Assembly: GCA_905214425.1 (NCBI GenBank) | Contig: CAJMLY010000013.1 | Location: 1 to 54,108, forward strand | Direction of reading: 5' to 3' | Length of the DNA stretch: 54,108 nt | Source of the DNA: an uncultured bacterium | GTDB lineage: Bacteria > Actinomycetota > Coriobacteriia > Coriobacteriales > Coriobacteriaceae | Shown here: positions 50,574-54,108 of the stretch, piece after piece | Numbering within the stretch: position 1 is the first letter of the stretch | Layout of the letters: every line of letters begins with the position of its first letter | Made by a program: the position numbers and the translations under genes | Notes under the pieces: generated by a model | Database searches by the model: none | Told to the model about the DNA's origin: nothing | What the model saw: only the letters and a program-made list of their open reading frames with translations

Positions 50574-51587
50574 TTACGCCATCGGGATGCGGTCGTGGTT
50601 GACTTGGCTGTAGAACAGGCGCTGGATTTCGGTGGCATCACGTGACTGGCCGAGTGCCCACATGGTCTTGGCCACGAGCGTCTCGGTGGTCATGTCGTCG
50701 CCGCGCAGAATGCCCGGATGATCGGCGTAAGCACGGCCGACCTCATAAACGCCCAGATCTAGGCCCTCTTCGGGGACCTGCGTGGTCATAACGACGGTTC
50801 GACCCGAATCGACCCAGCGGAAAATTGCCTCTTGGAACGAATCGCCGGACTCGCCAAACTCGGGAATACCGCCAATGCCAAAGGTCTCAAGGATTACAGC
50901 ATCGTAGCTATCGGCAAGGGCGTCGAGGATGCCCGGGTTTACGCCGGGCGTAAGCTTGAGTACAAATACGCGCGGGTCGATGCTGTCGTAGAAACGCACC
51001 GGGTTTTCGCCCTGATGAGTGCCGTGGAGCCCGTTGCGCACGATGCGGTCGTTGCGGATGTAGGCAATGGGCGGATAGTTGACGCTAATGAACGCGTTAA
51101 AGCTCATGGTGCGCTGCTTGCGGGCTCGCGTGCCGGCAATGGCGACGCCGCCAAACACGATCGATACGTCGTGCGAGTGCTCGTCGAGCGCATAGAGCAG
51201 GCTCTGGTACAGGTTGAGTTTGGCATCAGTAAAAGGGTTGCCCATGGGCTTTTGCGAGCCGGTGAGCACGATGGGCTTGGGGCTGTCCTGAATCAGGTAG
51301 GAAAGCGCCGCCGCGGTGTAGCTCATGGTGTCGGTGCCGTGTAGAATCACGAAGCCGTCGTGGTCGGCATAACCCTCGACGATGACGTCGCGGATGCGCA
51401 TCCAGTCGCCGGGACGCATGTTGGTGCTGTCGATGTTCATGGGCTGCACGACGTCGAGCTCGCAGAGCCCCGAGATCTCGGGGACGCTCTGGGCGAGTTC
51501 CTCACCGGTCAGGGCGGGGGAGAGGCCGTTGCCGTCCTCGGTCGATGCGATGGTGCCGCCCGTGGCGATGAGAAGGATGCGCTTCAT
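50574..51587 (-). CDS. type I L-asparaginase
   Basis: 337-aa amidohydrolase making aspartate and ammonia from asparagine. Seen: ATGGTIAST with the first catalytic Thr, the second motif HGTDTM with Thr-Asp, TGSQKPMGNPFTDAK, and the C-terminal domain containing ETFGIGGIPE. No signal peptide, so a cytoplasmic (AnsA-type) enzyme. Start ATG 51587 follows AGGAAT; upstream in-frame ATG at 51659 adds 24 residues without family similarity. Monocistronic, minus strand. Confidence 0.94.
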   Translation of the reverse strand: MKRILLIATGGTIASTEDGNGLSPALTGEELAQSVPEISGLCELDVVQPMNIDSTNMRPGDWMRIRDVIVEGYADHDGFVILHGTDTMSYTAAALSYLIQDSPKPIVLTGSQKPMGNPFTDAKLNLYQSLLYALDEHSHDVSIVFGGVAIAGTRARKQRTMSFNAFISVNYPPIAYIRNDRIVRNGLHGTHQGENPVRFYDSIDPRVFVLKLTPGVNPGILDALADSYDAVILETFGIGGIPEFGESGDSFQEAIFRWVDSGRTVVMTTQVPEEGLDLGVYEVGRAYADHPGILRGDDMTTETLVAKTMWALGQSRDATEIQRLFYSQVNHDRIPMA

Positions 51588-51855
51588 GCTGGTATTCCTA
51601 TCGTATTTGCCGCCGCAGAGGCGGAGTCGTTCGGCAGTATTGTGGCACAGGGTGTCCAATGTTCAAACGTATTACATCATCTGTAACGTTTGATAACACT
51701 TCAATTGCCGTCAATTAGGGGCCCAGGTCGTGCGTTTGCCGTGCGCTGATGGCTGCGAGGGACGAGAAACCCCATATAACGTGTACACTATGAAAGTTGT
51801 TTTCGTTTATTCGCGCGGGTGGGCACCGGCTCCCCGCCAACAAGAGGGGGAAACC

Positions 51856-53454
51856 ATGGATCAAAAGGCTTCCGCAAAGGTCCTCGTACTCGACTTTGGT
51901 GCGCAGTACGGTCAGCTCATTGCCCGTCGCGTCCGCGACCTCAACGTGTATTCCGAGATCGTTCCCTGCGACATCTCGGCCGATGAGATTCGCGAGATGA
52001 ACGCCTCTGCGCTCATCCTTTCTGGCGGCCCGGCCTCCGTGTATGCCGAGGACGCTCCGTCCATCGACCCCGCCATCTTTGACCTGGGTCTTCCCGTCCT
52101 GGGCTTTTGCTACGGCCATCAGATCACGGCCGTGACGCTCGGCGGCAAGGTCGGCCACTCCGAGGTGGGCGAGTACGGCCGCGCCACCGTCACGCGTACG
52201 GCCGGCGCCAAGCTCTTTAACTCCACGCCTATGGAGCAGACCGTGTGGATGAGCCACCGCGACGCCGTGTCCGAGGTGCCCGAGGGCTTTACCGTTACCG
52301 CCAGCACCGACGTGTGCCCGGTTGCCGCCATGGAGTGCGTCGAGCGCAAGATTTTTACCACGCAGTTCCACCCCGAGGTCAAGCACTCCGAGTACGGTCA
52401 GCAGCTGCTGAGCAACTTCCTGTTTGAGATCTGCGGCCTGGAGCCCAACTGGAGCATGGACAACCTGGTCGAGACCATGACGGCCGAGTTCCGCGAGAAG
52501 GTCGGCGACGACCGCGTGATTCTGGCCCTGTCCGGTGGCGTCGACTCCTCCGTCGTGGCTGCGCTGGGCGCTCGCGCCGTGGGCAAGCAGATGACCTGCG
52601 TGTTCATCAACCACGGCCTGCTGCGCAAGGGCGAGCCCGAGCAGGTGGAGGAGGTCTTCACCAAGCAGTTTGACGTCGACTTTATCCACGTCCACGCCGA
52701 GGACCGTTATGCCGAGCTTCTGGCTGGTGTAACCGAGCCCGAGGAGAAGCGCCGCATCATCGGTACGCAGTTCTGGAAAGAGTTCTTCGCCGTGGCGCAG
52801 CAGCTCGAGACCGATGGCAAGCCGGTCAAGTACCTGGCTCAGGGCACCATCTACCCCGACATCATCGAGTCCGGCGCGCGCAAGACGGGCGGCAAGACGG
52901 CCACCATCAAGAGCCACCACAACCTGATCCCGTTCCCCGAGGGCGTGCACTTCGACCTCATCGAGCCGCTCGACCACTTCTTTAAGGACGAGGTCCGTGC
53001 GCTTGGTCTGGCGCTGGGCCTGCCGGGTCACATCGTGTTCCGTCAGCCCTTCCCGGGCCCGGGTCTGGCCATCCGCATCATCGGTGCGGTCGACAAGGAG
53101 AAGCTCGAGATCCTCAAGAATGCCGACGCCATCGTGCGCGAGGAGCTCGACGCCTACAACCAGCGTCTGTTTGAGCAGACCGGCGAGCGCAACTCCGAGC
53201 ACAGCTGCTGGCAGTATTTCGCGGTCCTGCCCGACATTAAGTCCGTTGGCGTTATGGGCGACGAGCGCACCTACCAGCGCCCGATCATCCTGCGCGCCGT
53301 CGAGTCCAGCGACGCCATGACCGCCGACTGGGCCAAGCTGCCCTACGACGTCCTGGCCCGCATCTCCGGCCGCATCGTGGCCGAGGTCCCCGGCGCCAAC
53401 CGCGTGTGCTACGACATCACGTCCAAGCCGCCCGCGACGATCGAGTGGGAGTAG
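51856..53454 (+). CDS. guaA: GMP synthase (glutamine-hydrolysing)
   Basis: 532-aa enzyme converting XMP to GMP with glutamine and ATP. The glutaminase part has nucleophile Cys85 in GFCYGHQI and FHPEVKHSEYG; the synthetase has PP-loop LSGGVDSSVVAALG, TIYPDIIESG, KSHHNLIPFPEG and the C-terminal dimer domain ending NRVCYDITSKPPATIEWE. ATG 51856 follows GAGGGGG. The frame is open for 42 more codons upstream without family similarity. No purine riboswitch signature was seen before it. A terminator follows. Confidence 0.97.
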   Translation: MDQKASAKVLVLDFGAQYGQLIARRVRDLNVYSEIVPCDISADEIREMNASALILSGGPASVYAEDAPSIDPAIFDLGLPVLGFCYGHQITAVTLGGKVGHSEVGEYGRATVTRTAGAKLFNSTPMEQTVWMSHRDAVSEVPEGFTVTASTDVCPVAAMECVERKIFTTQFHPEVKHSEYGQQLLSNFLFEICGLEPNWSMDNLVETMTAEFREKVGDDRVILALSGGVDSSVVAALGARAVGKQMTCVFINHGLLRKGEPEQVEEVFTKQFDVDFIHVHAEDRYAELLAGVTEPEEKRRIIGTQFWKEFFAVAQQLETDGKPVKYLAQGTIYPDIIESGARKTGGKTATIKSHHNLIPFPEGVHFDLIEPLDHFFKDEVRALGLALGLPGHIVFRQPFPGPGLAIRIIGAVDKEKLEILKNADAIVREELDAYNQRLFEQTGERNSEHSCWQYFAVLPDIKSVGVMGDERTYQRPIILRAVESSDAMTADWAKLPYDVLARISGRIVAEVPGANRVCYDITSKPPATIEWE

Positions 53455-53567
53455 GCTGACAGGGTTCTGACCTGCATTTTTGAGTGCCGTACTGTGCTGC
53501 TGAGTTTCGTTTCGTACGAGAGTCACGGCAAAGCCACCAGCGACAATGGTGAGTAAATCCGATAATC

Positions 53568-53602
53568 AAGCCTCCGTTCCCGCGTTGGGACGGAGGCTTT
53601 TT
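53568..53602 (+). terminator. terminator of guaA
   Basis: AAGCCTCCGT (53568-53577) pairs with ACGGAGGCTT, then TTTC; inner CCC/GGG extends the stem. Confidence 0.9.
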
Positions 53603-53611
53603 CTTTGCCTT

Positions 53612-53983
53612 TTTACTCCCTTTCACCTGCGATTTCGCTATTTACTCCCCGTATTTCAAGACGGCAAAGTACGGGGCGGCATTCGGAGGAATGGGAGTAA
53701 GGATTCATCCCGAGTGAGTAGACGCGCTGTTTTTGTCTCCGAGAGCCAAACGGGACCGTTTCGGGGCCCGCGAAACTCAAATCGAACTCAATGGGCATTT
53801 TTGCGCTCTCCGTACGGCGTTTCCCCAGGTGGTTAATGGGGAGTAAAGAATCTCGCCACCTCAATGAAAACGGGAGTAATCAGGGGAAATGCCGCGGCGT
53901 ACCGCCGCGTGCCGCCGTGTAAGCCACCGCGTCATTTACTCCCCAGGCGCGTCGAGAATGCCTTTGCATGCAATGGGGAGTAA
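53612..53983. repeat. cluster of seven GGGAGTAA / TTACTCCC sites
   Basis: TTACTCCC at 53613-53620, 53642-53649 and 53936-53943; GGGAGTAA at 53693-53700, 53839-53846, 53872-53879 and 53976-53983. Five have an extra G or C at one end (GGGGAGTAAA/TTTACTCCCC). The last pair forms a 10-bp inverted repeat with a loop of about 30. Two more near matches (GTGAGTAA at 53551, GTGAGTAG at 53713) exist. No gene between guaA and the window end apart from the partial gene at 54072. Confidence 0.8.
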
Positions 53984-54071
53984 AAACTCAACATGCGCGG
54001 GCGCGAGCGGCGCTCGCCGCCTAGCCTGGCGTCCTGATTCGGTTGCGCTGGTTGCGAAATGCGGAGAGCCG

Positions 54072-54108
54072 CTACAGCGAGGCTTTCCAGTCCTCGTATT
54101 CGTCGGCG
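54072..54108 (-). CDS. C-terminal end of a gene cut by the window edge
   Basis: The last 12 codons read ADEYEDWKASL and TAG on the minus strand. Acidic/aromatic composition resembles a protein terminus, but the piece is too short to identify. Evidence is only the plausible codon use and the fact that plus-strand genes end earlier. Confidence 0.35.
   Translation of the reverse strand, partial: ADEYEDWKASL

Noticed and set aside
51680..51855. Purine riboswitch before guaA
   Set aside because: The conserved loop-loop core and P1 stem were not found.
53612..53983. CRISPR-like array of GGGAGTAA repeats
   Set aside because: Repeats are only 8-10 bases, occur in both orientations and have irregular spacing; no cas genes are present.

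Overview
The window looks like a chromosomal segment of a GC-rich, anaerobic actinobacterium of the class Coriobacteriia, most like Collinsella. The evidence is mixed: GatCAB transamidosome genes, a type III glutamine synthetase, a MurT-GatD pair fused into one protein, an LPxTG pilin with a class C sortase, a large SARP/BTAD regulator, PTS sugar uptake, several iron-type dehydrogenases, and intergenic spaces full of inverted-repeat hairpins. The genus is inferred from gene content. No CRISPR array or prophage is visible; one IS3-family element is complete.

Layout. 1-3.4 kb: LPLTG pilin and class C sortase. 3.6-7.1 kb: gatC-gatA-gatB with overlapping stops and starts. 7.1-9.9 kb: a long nested hairpin, then a metal-regulated-looking small protein plus P1B-type ATPase. 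10-10.9 kb: antitoxin/PIN toxin pair. 11.6-12.5 kb: tmRNA followed by 210-bp tandem repeats that carry pieces of the tmRNA 3' end. 12.5-17.5 kb: patatin-like lipase, rplM-rpsI, glmM, a stand-alone EIIA-Glc and nagB (amino-sugar and PTS functions). 17.9-20.9 kb: 999-aa SARP-type regulator. 21-28.4 kb, minus strand: yhbY, a methyltransferase, a UPF0210 protein, and the methionine operon metF - MetH reactivation protein - metH (MetH split into two polypeptides). 28.8-30.9 kb: glutamine synthetase III.

31-33.2 kb is the main accessory patch: a palindromic 230-bp element, an IS3-family insertion with a 3-bp target duplication, a duplicated tRNA-Glu terminator/3' end and tRNA-Glu(UUC), then two tandem 59-nt inverted repeats. 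33.2-37.6 kb, minus strand: MurT-GatD fusion and two overlapping paralogous helical-repeat proteins of unknown role. 38-41.1 kb: iron alcohol dehydrogenase, glycerol dehydrogenase and a decayed glycerol dehydrogenase copy. 41.3-42.5 kb: multi-cluster ferredoxin. 42.6-48 kb: an alpha-glucoside locus (GntR regulator, zinc dehydrogenase, EIIBC, GH4 phospho-glucosidase) with matching operator sites in the divergent promoter; its EIIBC has no EIIA domain and could use the EIIA at 15.99 kb. 48-54.1 kb: ychF, a small membrane protein, an XRE regulator facing an unknown gene across a perfect 24-bp palindrome, a palindromic element, asparaginase, guaA and a cluster of seven GGGAGTAA/TTACTCCC sites.

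The most unusual signals are structural: (i) two nested hairpins, both just after a stop codon and in the same orientation to the upstream gene, with a conserved core but unrelated, perfectly self-complementary 38- and 32-bp outer stems; (ii) the tmRNA-derived tandem repeats; (iii) the GGGAGTAA site cluster; (iv) several families of intergenic inverted repeats at gene ends.
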